From CAWGHZ01 sp963822575 (lineage in GTDB: Bacteria > Pseudomonadota > Alphaproteobacteria > MPNO01 > DASWLB01), in the NCBI GenBank assembly GCA_963822575.1, contig CAWGHZ010000006.1, positions 248,001 to 312,000 of the forward strand: DNA of 64,000 bases, read 5' to 3'. A program made the position numbers and the translations under genes. Position 1 is the stretch's first letter, and every line of letters begins with the position of its first letter. Shown piece after piece: positions 28,211 through 36,372 of this stretch. A model generated the notes under the pieces. The model was not told where the DNA came from. It saw only the letters and a list, made by a program, of their open reading frames with translations, and ran no database searches.

Positions 28211-29265
28211 GTCCCGTCGGGCTCGAAGAAGACCTGGTCCATGTAGCGGATCATCCGCCTGCCCATGCGCACGCGCGGCTGCAGCGCCTTCACATCCTCG
28301 GGCGCGATCAGCCCCAGCGCCAGCTTGAGGGCGATCCAGGGCTCGTTCAGGTCGTCCTGGAAAATGAAAGTGCTGGTGCGCGGGTTGATCTCGATGATCT
28401 TGCCGCCGATAAATTGGATCGAATTGTTGTAGCGCAGCGGAATGCGCCGGCAGATCGCGGCGATGCTGTCGACGATCTCCGGTCGGTCGATATGCGCGCC
28501 GATATCGATCACGCCCCAGCGATTGGATTCGCGCGACTTGACGGTGGTGAGGAGCGCCTCGCCCTCCCAGCCGATGGTCATCGCGTCGCATTCTTCGCCG
28601 TCGGCCACCTCCATCAGCATCAGCCGGGGAAAATCGGGCGCGTCGCGGAAGATCTCAACGAACTCGCCAAGGGTCATGTAGCGCGACGTCGGCTTCTGGC
28701 TGAGCAGCAGGTCGCGCCGGTCGAACCGCTCCGACAGGATTCGGAACCCGCGGCTGCCCTTGCTGACATGCGGCTTGAAGCAGATGTCGCGCCGGGGATA
28801 GCCCATCGCCTTGGCCGTGGCGACGAATTCGTCGAGCGACTTAGGCCAATGGAATTCCGGAACCTTCACGCGGGGATCGTCCCGCAACGCGCAGAACAGC
28901 CGGTACTTGTCGTTGACGAGGTCGATGATGTCCGCGTCGGAACACAGCACGCGCGTACCGAGCCGCTCGATTTCGTCCTTGAGGCGGGCGATCTGCGGCA
29001 CGTCGGCGCCCGAGCAGTTGAGGAAGGCGTCGGGCGCCTCCCTGCGCACGATGTCGAGGATCGCCTCGCGGTAGCCGTCGCCACCCGCGGGCGGGATGCG
29101 GCGGAAGGAATCGGCGAGGAAGCGCCCCACGACCTCCGGGTTCATGTCCAGGGCCACGATCCGCACCGGACGCTCGCCATTCGCGCGGAGATGGCGGATG
29201 AGCGTGGAGGCCTGCGGCGCGCCCGCGGCCGTGATGACAATGGAGATCTCGCCGTTCGCCGCCAT
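28198..29265 (-). CDS. ATP-grasp domain protein
   Basis: The 355-residue protein has an N-terminal Rossmann-like domain (SIVITAAGAPQASTLIRHL), the ATP-grasp central lysine region ICFKPHVSKGSRGF, and the metal motif IIEINPRTST near residue 305. ATP-grasp enzymes activate a carboxylate as acyl phosphate and join it to an amine or thiol. In polysaccharide loci they can attach an amino acid or other group to a sugar. It is a distant relative of the ATP-grasp gene at 37565-38624. The start ATG 29265 lies three bases from the aminotransferase gene stop. Confidence 0.82.
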   Translation of the reverse strand: MAANGEISIVITAAGAPQASTLIRHLRANGERPVRIVALDMNPEVVGRFLADSFRRIPPAGGDGYREAILDIVRREAPDAFLNCSGADVPQIARLKDEIERLGTRVLCSDADIIDLVNDKYRLFCALRDDPRVKVPEFHWPKSLDEFVATAKAMGYPRRDICFKPHVSKGSRGFRILSERFDRRDLLLSQKPTSRYMTLGEFVEIFRDAPDFPRLMLMEVADGEECDAMTIGWEGEALLTTVKSRESNRWGVIDIGAHIDRPEIVDSIAAICRRIPLRYNNSIQFIGGKIIEINPRTSTFIFQDDLNEPWIALKLALGLIAPEDVKALQPRVRMGRRMIRYMDQVFFEPDGTWST

Positions 29266-29268
29266 GCG

Positions 29269-30411
29269 CTACGCCGCCACGGCCGCGACCGCGTCGCGCA
29301 CGGCGCGGCACACGCAATCGGCACTCTCGCCGGGCAGGTATGGATGCATCGGCAGGCTGAGAATGCGCCGGCAAAGCGCCTCGCTGACCGGCAGCGACCC
29401 TTCGCCGTCGCCGTAGCGCAGATAGGCGGGCTGAAGATGCAGCGGCAGCGGGTAGTATACCGCCGTCGCGATCCCATGCTGTTTGAGAGCGACCGCTACC
29501 GCATCGCGGCCATCGGTGAGAACCGAATATTGCGCCCAGGCGCTGGCGGCGCCAGCCCGTCGCGGCGGCAAGCCGACCGCACCGGCGAGCGCGGCGTCGT
29601 AGTGCCGCGACAGCCGTTCGCGCGCGGCCAGCTCGTCATCGAACACGTCGAGCTTGGCGAGCAGAATCGCCGCCTGCAGTGTGTCGAGGCGCGCGTTCAG
29701 CCCGACGCGGACGATGTCGTACTTCTCGGTACCCTTGCCATGAAGCCGGATCGACCGTACCCGGTCGGCGAGGCCGTCATCGTCGGTCAGCAGCGCGCCA
29801 CCGTCGCCGTAGCACCCGAGCGGCTTCGCCGGAAAGAAGCTGACGGCGGTGGCGTCGCCCAGCGTCCCGACACGCCGTTCGCCGTCGGCAGCGCCGAAGC
29901 TTTGCGCCGCGTCGGCGAGAAGAAACAGGCCGTGCGCGTCGCAGACCTCGCGGATGGCGTCGTACTCAGCCGGAAGCCCGAACAGGTCGACGGCGATCGC
30001 CGCACGGGCGCGCAGCACCCCCGCGCCGACCGTGCGCGCCACCTTGCGGGCAAGATCCGCCGGGTCGATGTTGAAGCTGTCCTCGCGCACGTCGACGAAG
30101 ACCGGGGTGGCGCCCAGAAGCAGGGCGACCTCCGCCGTGGCGGTAAAGGTGAAGGCAGGCAGGAACACCGCATCGCCCCGCCCGATATCGGCGGCCATCA
30201 GGGCGGCGAGAAGCGCATCCGTGCCGCTCGACAGCGACACCGCATGGCGCGCCCCGACGCGCCGCGCGAGCGCCGTTTCCAGCTCCGCAACCTCTGGCCC
30301 CATGATGAATCGGCCATGAGCGAGGACGGCGTCGATCCGCCGCCTGACCTCCGGCTCGATCCGCCGATACTGCGCGTTGAGGTCGACCAGTTCGATCCTG
30401 GTGTCAGCCAT
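29269..30411 (-). CDS. DegT/DnrJ/EryC1/StrS aminotransferase
   Basis: This 380-residue PLP enzyme has SSGTDALLAALMAADIG (phosphate-binding loop), LLADAAQSFGA, and the Schiff-base lysine in SFFPAKPLGCYGDGGAL. The N-terminus IELVDLNAQYRRIEPEVRRR is typical of WbpE-type transaminases acting on 3-oxo UDP sugars. Together with the acyltransferase (30404) and oxidoreductase (30964) it makes a three-step set: oxidation at C3, transamination, N-acylation. The same set serves 2,3-diacetamido uronic acids (WbpB-E-D) or GlcNAc3N (GnnA-GnnB). Confidence 0.88.
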   Translation of the reverse strand: MADTRIELVDLNAQYRRIEPEVRRRIDAVLAHGRFIMGPEVAELETALARRVGARHAVSLSSGTDALLAALMAADIGRGDAVFLPAFTFTATAEVALLLGATPVFVDVREDSFNIDPADLARKVARTVGAGVLRARAAIAVDLFGLPAEYDAIREVCDAHGLFLLADAAQSFGAADGERRVGTLGDATAVSFFPAKPLGCYGDGGALLTDDDGLADRVRSIRLHGKGTEKYDIVRVGLNARLDTLQAAILLAKLDVFDDELAARERLSRHYDAALAGAVGLPPRRAGAASAWAQYSVLTDGRDAVAVALKQHGIATAVYYPLPLHLQPAYLRYGDGEGSLPVSEALCRRILSLPMHPYLPGESADCVCRAVRDAVAAVAA

Positions 30412-30967
30412 TCGGCACCAACCGTTCGTTCAGAAGCTTGTAGCGTTCGCCCGTGCGCGGGCAAACCAGGTTCTCGCCCAGCCGCTCGCCGGCGCGGCTG
30501 ACCCAACCCATCTGTCGGGCCGCGTTGCCAACCACCAGCGCGTAGTCCGGCACGTCGCGGGTGACGACCGCGCCCGCGCCGACCATGGCATAGGCCCCGA
30601 TCGTGACGCCACAGACGATCGTGGCGTTGGCGCCGATGGTCGCACCGCGCCGGACGAGGGTCGGCAAGAACTCGTCCTTCCGCTCGACGAAGGCGCGCGG
30701 CGTGAGCACGTTGGTGAACACGCAGCTGGGCCCGCAGAAGACGTCGTCCTCGAGCGTGACACCAGCATAGATCGAGACGTTGTTCTGTATCTTCACATTG
30801 TCGCCGATCGTGACGTCGGGCCCCGCCATCACGTTCTGGCCGAGCACGCAGCGTCGGCCGATGCGCGTGCGCTCGAGCACATGGCAGAAATGCCAAACCT
30901 TCGTGCCCTCGCCGATCTCGGCGCCGTCGTCGACGATGGCGGTCGCGTGCACGAACGCGGCGGTCAC
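30404..30967 (-). CDS. Sugar 3-N-acyltransferase, left-handed beta-helix (WbpD-like)
   Basis: The 187-residue protein is made of hexapeptide repeats (VHATAIVDDGAEIGEGTKVW, VTIGDNVKIQNNVSIY, ATIGANATIVCGVTIGA) that form a left-handed parallel beta-helix, ending in a cysteine-bearing tail (NLVCPRTGERYKL). WbpD/WlbB-type enzymes acetylate the new 3-amino group using acetyl-CoA. The GTG start at 30967 overlaps the upstream stop as GTGA. It probably finishes the 2,3-diamino sugar made with the adjacent oxidase and aminotransferase. Confidence 0.85.
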   Translation of the reverse strand: MTAAFVHATAIVDDGAEIGEGTKVWHFCHVLERTRIGRRCVLGQNVMAGPDVTIGDNVKIQNNVSIYAGVTLEDDVFCGPSCVFTNVLTPRAFVERKDEFLPTLVRRGATIGANATIVCGVTIGAYAMVGAGAVVTRDVPDYALVVGNAARQMGWVSRAGERLGENLVCPRTGERYKLLNERLVPNG

Positions 30968-31962
30968 GTGGGCACCTTCACCGCGACCGGCGCTCCGCCA
31001 ACCAGCGATTGCTGGCACGCATCGAGCACGGCCAGGACGCGCAGCCCCTCGGCGGCGTCGCTGCGCGGCGTGCCGCCATGGACGACGCAATCGAGGAAAT
31101 GTTGGCATTCGAGGGCCAGCGGCTCGTCCGTCCCGTAGGGAATAGGCTCCGCGTCCGCGCAATTCACCTCGGGAATCTCGCCGTTCCAGCCGACCTGGTG
31201 TCGGTAGAGGCGGAGCTTGTCCGGCCCCGCGACGGAGTCATGGAATTCGGCCATCGCCTCGCCGCCGATGATGACCATGCGGTGGTCCTTGTAGGGATGC
31301 AGCCAGGACACGAAGATGTGCCCTTGCAGACCGTTTTCGAACTCCATGTAAGAGAGCGTCGTGTCGGCCACCGTGGGGCTGAGATAGGTGCCGCCGCCGG
31401 CGGTCACCCGCCGCGGCACCTGTCCGGTGAGGGCCAGCATCATCGAAATGTCGTGCGGCGCGAACGACCAGAGGGCGTTCTCCTCGCGCCGGATCTTGCC
31501 GAGGCTCAGCCGGTTCGAATAGAGGTAGCGCAGCTCGCCCAGCGTGCCGTGCCGGACGGTTTCGGCGAGGGCGACAAAGGCGGGGTGGTAAAGCAGCACG
31601 TGCCCGACCATCAAGGTGAGGCGTCGCGCCCGGGCTGCCGCGGCAAGACGCGGCCCCTCCGCCAAGTCGAGGCAGAGCGGCTTTTCAACGAAGGCGTGCT
31701 TGCCGGCGGCGAGCGCCGCCCTGGCCAGCGCCCCGTGCGTGACGGCAGGGGTCGCGATGGCCACGGCATCGATCGCGGGATCGGCAAAAATCGCCTCCGG
31801 ATCGGCGTAGGTTCGAGCCTCCGGATGCGCGGCGCCCAGCCGGTCGCGGACCTCGGCGTTGCTATCGCATATGGCGCGAAGAGCACCGAGCCGGGCGAAG
31901 TTGCGCACCAGGTTGCGGCCCCAATAGCCGGCGCCGATCACGGCGACGCGGACATTCGTCAT
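30964..31962 (-). CDS. Gfo/Idh/MocA oxidoreductase (UDP-sugar 3-dehydrogenase, WbpB/GnnA-like)
   Basis: The 332-residue protein has an N-terminal NAD-binding Rossmann motif VAVIGAGYWGRNLVRNF and the family motif EKPLCLD, with the catalytic lysine at about residue 105. The second domain has HDISMML. It is the first enzyme of the three-gene set with the aminotransferase and acyltransferase: it would oxidise C3 of a UDP-GlcNAc or UDP-GlcNAcA. The GYWGRNLVRNF type looks closer to GnnA-like than to WlbA-like proteins. ATG 31962 was chosen for the glycine-rich loop at the N-terminus. Confidence 0.82.
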   Translation of the reverse strand: MTNVRVAVIGAGYWGRNLVRNFARLGALRAICDSNAEVRDRLGAAHPEARTYADPEAIFADPAIDAVAIATPAVTHGALARAALAAGKHAFVEKPLCLDLAEGPRLAAAARARRLTLMVGHVLLYHPAFVALAETVRHGTLGELRYLYSNRLSLGKIRREENALWSFAPHDISMMLALTGQVPRRVTAGGGTYLSPTVADTTLSYMEFENGLQGHIFVSWLHPYKDHRMVIIGGEAMAEFHDSVAGPDKLRLYRHQVGWNGEIPEVNCADAEPIPYGTDEPLALECQHFLDCVVHGGTPRSDAAEGLRVLAVLDACQQSLVGGAPVAVKVPT

Positions 31963-32693
31963 CGGATCGTCACCATGGCCCGGCCCGCCACGTGCGCCTC
32001 GCATTCGCGGGCAAGCGCGGCGTCGAGGCTTCGCATGCGGTCGGACAGGAATCGGTCAAGCCGGTCCTGGGGCAGGCAGGGCGTCTCGTTCCACCAGATC
32101 GGGTGGGTGAGGAGCTGGAGCGCCCGACCCGCCTCGACCGCGGGATGAACGAGCGGATGGCCATGGTGCCAGGCGCCACGCGAATCGGAGCAGTAGCCCA
32201 TCTCGGAAAAGAAGCGCGGCTCATAGGCGTGACGGCGCCCGGCGAGCGTGCCCGCGCGGCCCTGAAGCGATTTCGTCGGGCGATGGAAGCTGATCACCTC
32301 GACCGGCGCGCCGAATAGCGATTCGAGAATCCGGCATTCCGTGGCGGCGCCCGCCTCCAGCGCGGCCGGGTCGTCGGGATGGAGACTCGCGTCGAGATGC
32401 AGCCCAATTCGATGGCCGAGCTTCGCGATGCGCGCCAGCCCGTCGCGCCCTGCGGCGCTCCACGGGTTATAGAGCTCGCTGCCGAGCAGCACGAAATAAT
32501 GCGCGGCGAATCCCGCCGCGGCCTCGACCTCCGCCAGGCGGACCGCCGCCTCGACGGACATGTCGATGTCGTGGCGCAAGATCAGATGGCGGGCCGACGG
32601 TTCGGCATCCTCGTAGCGCACGGCGGCATAGCCGCGCTCCATGAACGTCCGCATCAGCGCGCGGTAGCCGCCCAGGGTGAAGTCCTCAGCCAT
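31959..32693 (-). CDS. Polysaccharide deacetylase-like protein
   Basis: The 244-residue protein has LILRHDIDMS near residue 40, which matches the NodB aspartate-aspartate motif, and VISFHRP near residue 140, the second metal-ligand region. The HxxxH motif is replaced by LHLDASLHP, so metal binding may differ. Such enzymes remove N-acetyl groups from surface glycans. It could work with the PIG-L deacetylase at 34383. The start ATG 32693 lies in the 3' end of the upstream asparagine synthase-like gene, a short overlap. Confidence 0.7.
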   Translation of the reverse strand: MAEDFTLGGYRALMRTFMERGYAAVRYEDAEPSARHLILRHDIDMSVEAAVRLAEVEAAAGFAAHYFVLLGSELYNPWSAAGRDGLARIAKLGHRIGLHLDASLHPDDPAALEAGAATECRILESLFGAPVEVISFHRPTKSLQGRAGTLAGRRHAYEPRFFSEMGYCSDSRGAWHHGHPLVHPAVEAGRALQLLTHPIWWNETPCLPQDRLDRFLSDRMRSLDAALARECEAHVAGRAMVTIR

Positions 32694-34386
32694 CGCGCCG
32701 GCCCGTTTGCGCACCCGTCCAGTCGAGCCCCTTGGCGTTCAGATAGCGCTCGATGTGCCAGGCGATGGCGCTGGCATGGCCGCGCCGGTCGCGCGCGATC
32801 CGGCCATACGGCCAGGACGCGTAGGAGCAGAGGGGCGCCATCCAATAGTCGAGATAGCGCTTCTCGAACCGGCGCCAGCGCGATGCGCCGAGCGGCGCAT
32901 GTGCGGCCTTGAGGGCGAACCGCAGCGGCACCATCCAAGCTGGCCGCACCCGCGTCGGGTTGACTGGGATGTCGCGCCATACCCCGCCCCAATCGTCACG
33001 CTCGAGGACGCGCCGATAAAGGTTCTGGCGCCGCTTGGCGACGAGCGGCGCCTTCGCCCAGAAATCGAGATATTCGCGATCCCACAGCGGCAGGCGCCAT
33101 TCGAGCCCGAGCCATTCGTAGAGACGCTGGCCGTTGACGACGTACTTGCCCTGCCGGTCGACGAACTCGCAGTATTCGTAGACGCCGTGATCGCCGGCCG
33201 GATCCTCCGGCAGACCTCCCGCGGTGTCGATCGAGCACTCCAGCAGCGCCTTCACGGTCGCGATGCGATCGGGGGTCGCCAGCGCCTGCCAGTGCTTGAA
33301 GTGCTTTGCGACCAACGCGTCCACAACGCGCGCGCGACGCGCCCGGGGCGTCGCGCCTGTGGGCGGCTGGTGCAGCGCCGGCGGGATGTGGTTGCCGGTG
33401 ATGAAGTCGCCGGACTGGCCGTTGACCACGATGGCCTCCGGCCCGACGCCATGGTCGCGCATCATGACGCGCAGGGCGGTGTAATCCTGCGGGAACGGGA
33501 TGGCGGTCAGGCTGTCCGCATATGCCTCATAGGTGGCATGATCGCCAGTCGCCGCGTCGGCGCGGATGCGCGCGTTGCCGTAGGACACGAACGTCCAGTC
33601 GTAGCCGAGCCGGCGCGCGACCTCGCGGCTGGTCACTGCCTCGCGATTGCCCGGAAGCCCATAAGCGAAGCAGCTCACGCTGCGATAGCCGGCAGCCGCC
33701 AGGCCCGACACGACGAAGCGCGAATCGAGCCCGGCCGACAACGGCACCAGGATCGGCCGGCCGTCCGCACTCGCGATCAGCTTCTCGATCAGGCGCGCAT
33801 GCAGGGCGGAAAGCGAGGCGACGAGGTCCTCGGGCTCGCCCTCGGTCGGCGCCCACGGAGCCCAGCGGTGATAGCGCCTTGCCTGCGCCGCTTCGCTCGC
33901 GCGGGCCAGCACGTATTCGCCGGGGCCGAGCGTCCGGATGCGCGGATAGAGCGTCGCGCTGCCGATCGTGAAGCCGGCGAGCGCGAACGCTGCCGCCTGG
34001 TCGCGATCGATGTCGGCCGGCCCCAGCCCGAGCCGTGCCGCGAGGCGAGGCCCGTGATGATCCACCATCAGCCCGTCATCATCCGCGACCCAGAGCAGCG
34101 GATAGCCGCGCACGCGGTCGACGGCGGCAACGGCCCAGCCCGGACCCTCGGCGGCCAGCGCAAAATTTCCGTCGAGCGCGGCGAGCGCGGCCGCGATTCC
34201 GTCCGCCCCGTCTCGTGCCAGAGCGTCGGCGAATTCCGCCGCGGTCACGCCGTGCAGATGGCCGCGGAACCACACCTTGACCGGCCCGCGTTCGATACAC
34301 CGCCAACCCTGCGCCGCGCCAAAGCCGGTGCGCAGAAGCGGGCGCGACGCAGCCGTCACATCGCGGGTGGCGGGTACGGCAGTCAC
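32686..34386 (-). CDS. Asparagine synthase-like protein lacking the N-terminal cysteine
   Basis: The 566-residue protein ends in an asparagine-synthetase-type ATP-pyrophosphatase domain (LVPLSAGLDSRFVVSGLA, close to the SGGxDS PP-loop). Its N-terminal part looks like a class II amidotransferase fold (NFALAAEGPGWAVAA) but starts MTAVPATRDVTAA, so the essential Cys2 is absent. It therefore cannot use glutamine in the normal way. Possible roles are an ammonia-independent ligase or an adenylating enzyme that attaches another amine. GTG 34386 overlaps the PIG-L gene stop as GTGA. Confidence 0.7.
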   Translation of the reverse strand: MTAVPATRDVTAASRPLLRTGFGAAQGWRCIERGPVKVWFRGHLHGVTAAEFADALARDGADGIAAALAALDGNFALAAEGPGWAVAAVDRVRGYPLLWVADDDGLMVDHHGPRLAARLGLGPADIDRDQAAAFALAGFTIGSATLYPRIRTLGPGEYVLARASEAAQARRYHRWAPWAPTEGEPEDLVASLSALHARLIEKLIASADGRPILVPLSAGLDSRFVVSGLAAAGYRSVSCFAYGLPGNREAVTSREVARRLGYDWTFVSYGNARIRADAATGDHATYEAYADSLTAIPFPQDYTALRVMMRDHGVGPEAIVVNGQSGDFITGNHIPPALHQPPTGATPRARRARVVDALVAKHFKHWQALATPDRIATVKALLECSIDTAGGLPEDPAGDHGVYEYCEFVDRQGKYVVNGQRLYEWLGLEWRLPLWDREYLDFWAKAPLVAKRRQNLYRRVLERDDWGGVWRDIPVNPTRVRPAWMVPLRFALKAAHAPLGASRWRRFEKRYLDYWMAPLCSYASWPYGRIARDRRGHASAIAWHIERYLNAKGLDWTGAQTGRRDG

Positions 34387-35061
34387 GGCCCGCCCACCTC
34401 GCGGACCAGCATGAACGCCTCGGCCGCGTCGCGACCGCACTGGGCGCCGCGCCAACGGGCCAGCGCCTGCACGCCCTCGGCAGAACGCGGATGCGGCCAG
34501 CGACGCATCTCGCCGGCGTAGCAGGCCAGCGCCCGAAGCTTGCTGTCGAGTGTGGCGGCGATGTCGGCGAACACATTCGGCTGGAAGGGGGCGAGCGGGG
34601 GAGCGGCCCATTCGGTCGAGGAATTGACCTCGCACGCGAGAAGGCGGCGGCGGGGCGCACCTGGCAGCGGGCGGCAGGCGGTCACGACCGCCTGATGGGC
34701 GATCCGGTGATCGACGTTCAGGTCGCCACCATGGTGAGTGTAGACGATGTCGGCAGCCGCTTGGGCTAGAAACGAATTCGACCCGCTGCACGACCGAAAG
34801 CAGTGGCACGCTATCCATCGCATTGTCCGGGAACGCGGCGAACGCCACCTCGGTCGCGCCGAGCACCTGCGCCGCCGCCTGGGCCTGGTCCCGCAGCGCG
34901 GCCAGCGCCGCATCGTCGGCGGCTCCGCGCGCGGCAAGGCCTGTCGCGAGGATCAGGATGCGCACGCGGTCGCCGGCCGCCGCATGGGCGGCGAGAACGG
35001 CGCCGGCACCCAGCACCTCGTCGTCGGGATGCGCGAAGATCGCCGCGACCTGGCGTGCCAT
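34383..35061 (-). CDS. PIG-L family deacetylase (one frameshift)
   Basis: The N-terminus (MARQVAAIFAHPDDEVLG) carries the zinc-binding AHPDDE motif. The second half, in another frame, has THHGGDLNVDHR, the other zinc/catalytic histidine motif. A missing base near 34775-34780 (AATTCG, probably one A short) would join VVQRVE to NSFLAQAAADIVYTH, giving about 226 residues. PIG-L deacetylases hydrolyse N-acetylglucosamine or similar amides. It may make a free amine that another enzyme in the cluster then acylates or amidates. Confidence 0.78.
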
Positions 35062-35064
35062 CGT

Positions 35065-36372
35065 CTAGCGCTCCGCCTGCGGCCGCACCTGGAACACGGG
35101 GCGCATCGGCTTCCCGCGAAGGCGGGCGGGGGGATCGTTGCTGGCGAGCGCCTCGGCAAGCCGCGCGGCCGCCGTGCCCCAGGCGCGCATCGCCTCGTCC
35201 ACGATGCCCGGCGCGCCATGCGCGAGGCACAGGTTGAAGGTCGAGCCGGCGAGCAGGCCCGCCTCCAGCAGCTCCTGCTTTAGGAGGCTCGCGACCAGGA
35301 CCGCATCGCCCCGCCCCTTCCCGGTAGGCGAGACCGCCGGCCACCAGTCACTGCCCTTGACGGTGAGCTCGCCGCCGAGGCCGTGGCGCGCGATAAGGGT
35401 GGCCACATCGCCCTTGATGCGGGCGCCGAGCGCGGCGAACCGCGCCGGGCCGTCGTTCGCCTTCAGCTTGTCGATGGTCGCGATCGAGGCGGCGAGCGAC
35501 AGCGCCTCGCCCCCGAACGTGCCCGAGAAGAAGATGTCGTTCATCCGCATCATGATGTCGCGGCGCCCGACCACCGCCGAGATCGGCATGCCGTTGCCCA
35601 TCGCCTTGCCGAAGGACGCGAGGTCGGGCGTCACGCCGTAGTGCGCCTGGGCGCCGCCGAGATGGATGCGGAAGCCGGTGACGATCTCGTCGAATACCAG
35701 CACGACGCCGTAACGGTCGCACAGCGCACGGACGGATTCGAGGAAGCCGGGCTTCGGCGCCTCCAATCCGACCGGTTCGAGGATCACGGCGGCGAACCCG
35801 TCCGGGGCGCGCGAGAGCAGGCCGGCGAGCCCGTCCGCGTCGTTGTAGGGGAAGGTTGCCGAAAGGTCGCGCACCGCCTGCGGCACGCCCAGGTTCCGCG
35901 CGGTCGTGCCGATATACCAGTCGTGCCAGCCGTGATAGCCGCAGATCGCGACGCGGTCCCGGCCAGTATGCGCGCGCGCCAGGCGGATCGCCGCGCTGGT
36001 GGCGTCGGAGCCGCTCTTGCCGAACCGGACCATCTCGGCACACGGGATCAATGCGACCAGGCGCTCCGCCAGTTCGGCCTCGAGCGCGGTCGCGAGCGAA
36101 AACGAAATGCCCTTGTCGAGCTGGGCGTGGATCGCCGCATCCACGTCCGGATCGCGATATCCCAGCACGACCGGCAGCAGCCCCAGCACGAAATCGATGT
36201 AGCGATTGCCATCCACATCCCACACGACGGCGCCGTCGCCGCGATCGAGGAACAGGGGCGCCGCCCCTTCCACCGTCGTCAGCACCGACTTGGAGAAGGT
36301 CTGAGAGGCAAGCGGGATGGTCTCGAGCGCCCGGGCGTAAAGCGCCGCCGTCTTATCGTAGCGGCGCGGCAT
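35065..36372 (-). CDS. Class III aminotransferase, glutamate-1-semialdehyde aminomutase-like
   Basis: The 435-residue protein has the class III PLP layout: GSDATSAAIRLARAHTGRD, GYHGWHDWYIG, LVFDEIVTGFRI (Asp that pairs with the pyridine), and SFGKAMGNGMP holding the Schiff-base lysine. HemL itself is a housekeeping tetrapyrrole enzyme, but here the gene lies between sugar genes and directly after an SpsF-GNAT fusion, so a sugar-aldehyde aminotransferase is more likely. Position beside NeuB and SpsF suggests a primary amine at a terminal carbon of a nonulosonic acid. The PLP family is certain, the substrate is not. Confidence 0.82.
   Translation of the reverse strand: MPRRYDKTAALYARALETIPLASQTFSKSVLTTVEGAAPLFLDRGDGAVVWDVDGNRYIDFVLGLLPVVLGYRDPDVDAAIHAQLDKGISFSLATALEAELAERLVALIPCAEMVRFGKSGSDATSAAIRLARAHTGRDRVAICGYHGWHDWYIGTTARNLGVPQAVRDLSATFPYNDADGLAGLLSRAPDGFAAVILEPVGLEAPKPGFLESVRALCDRYGVVLVFDEIVTGFRIHLGGAQAHYGVTPDLASFGKAMGNGMPISAVVGRRDIMMRMNDIFFSGTFGGEALSLAASIATIDKLKANDGPARFAALGARIKGDVATLIARHGLGGELTVKGSDWWPAVSPTGKGRGDAVLVASLLKQELLEAGLLAGSTFNLCLAHGAPGIVDEAMRAWGTAAARLAEALASNDPPARLRGKPMRPVFQVRPQAER

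Noticed and set aside
23505..34785. Deletions at AATTCG in two genes as a site-specific event
   Set aside because: Two of 15 sites is too few, and both can be explained by loss of one A from an AAA run.
35065..36372. HemL for tetrapyrrole synthesis
   Set aside because: The family fits, but the location among sugar genes makes a housekeeping role unlikely. The name is kept at family level.
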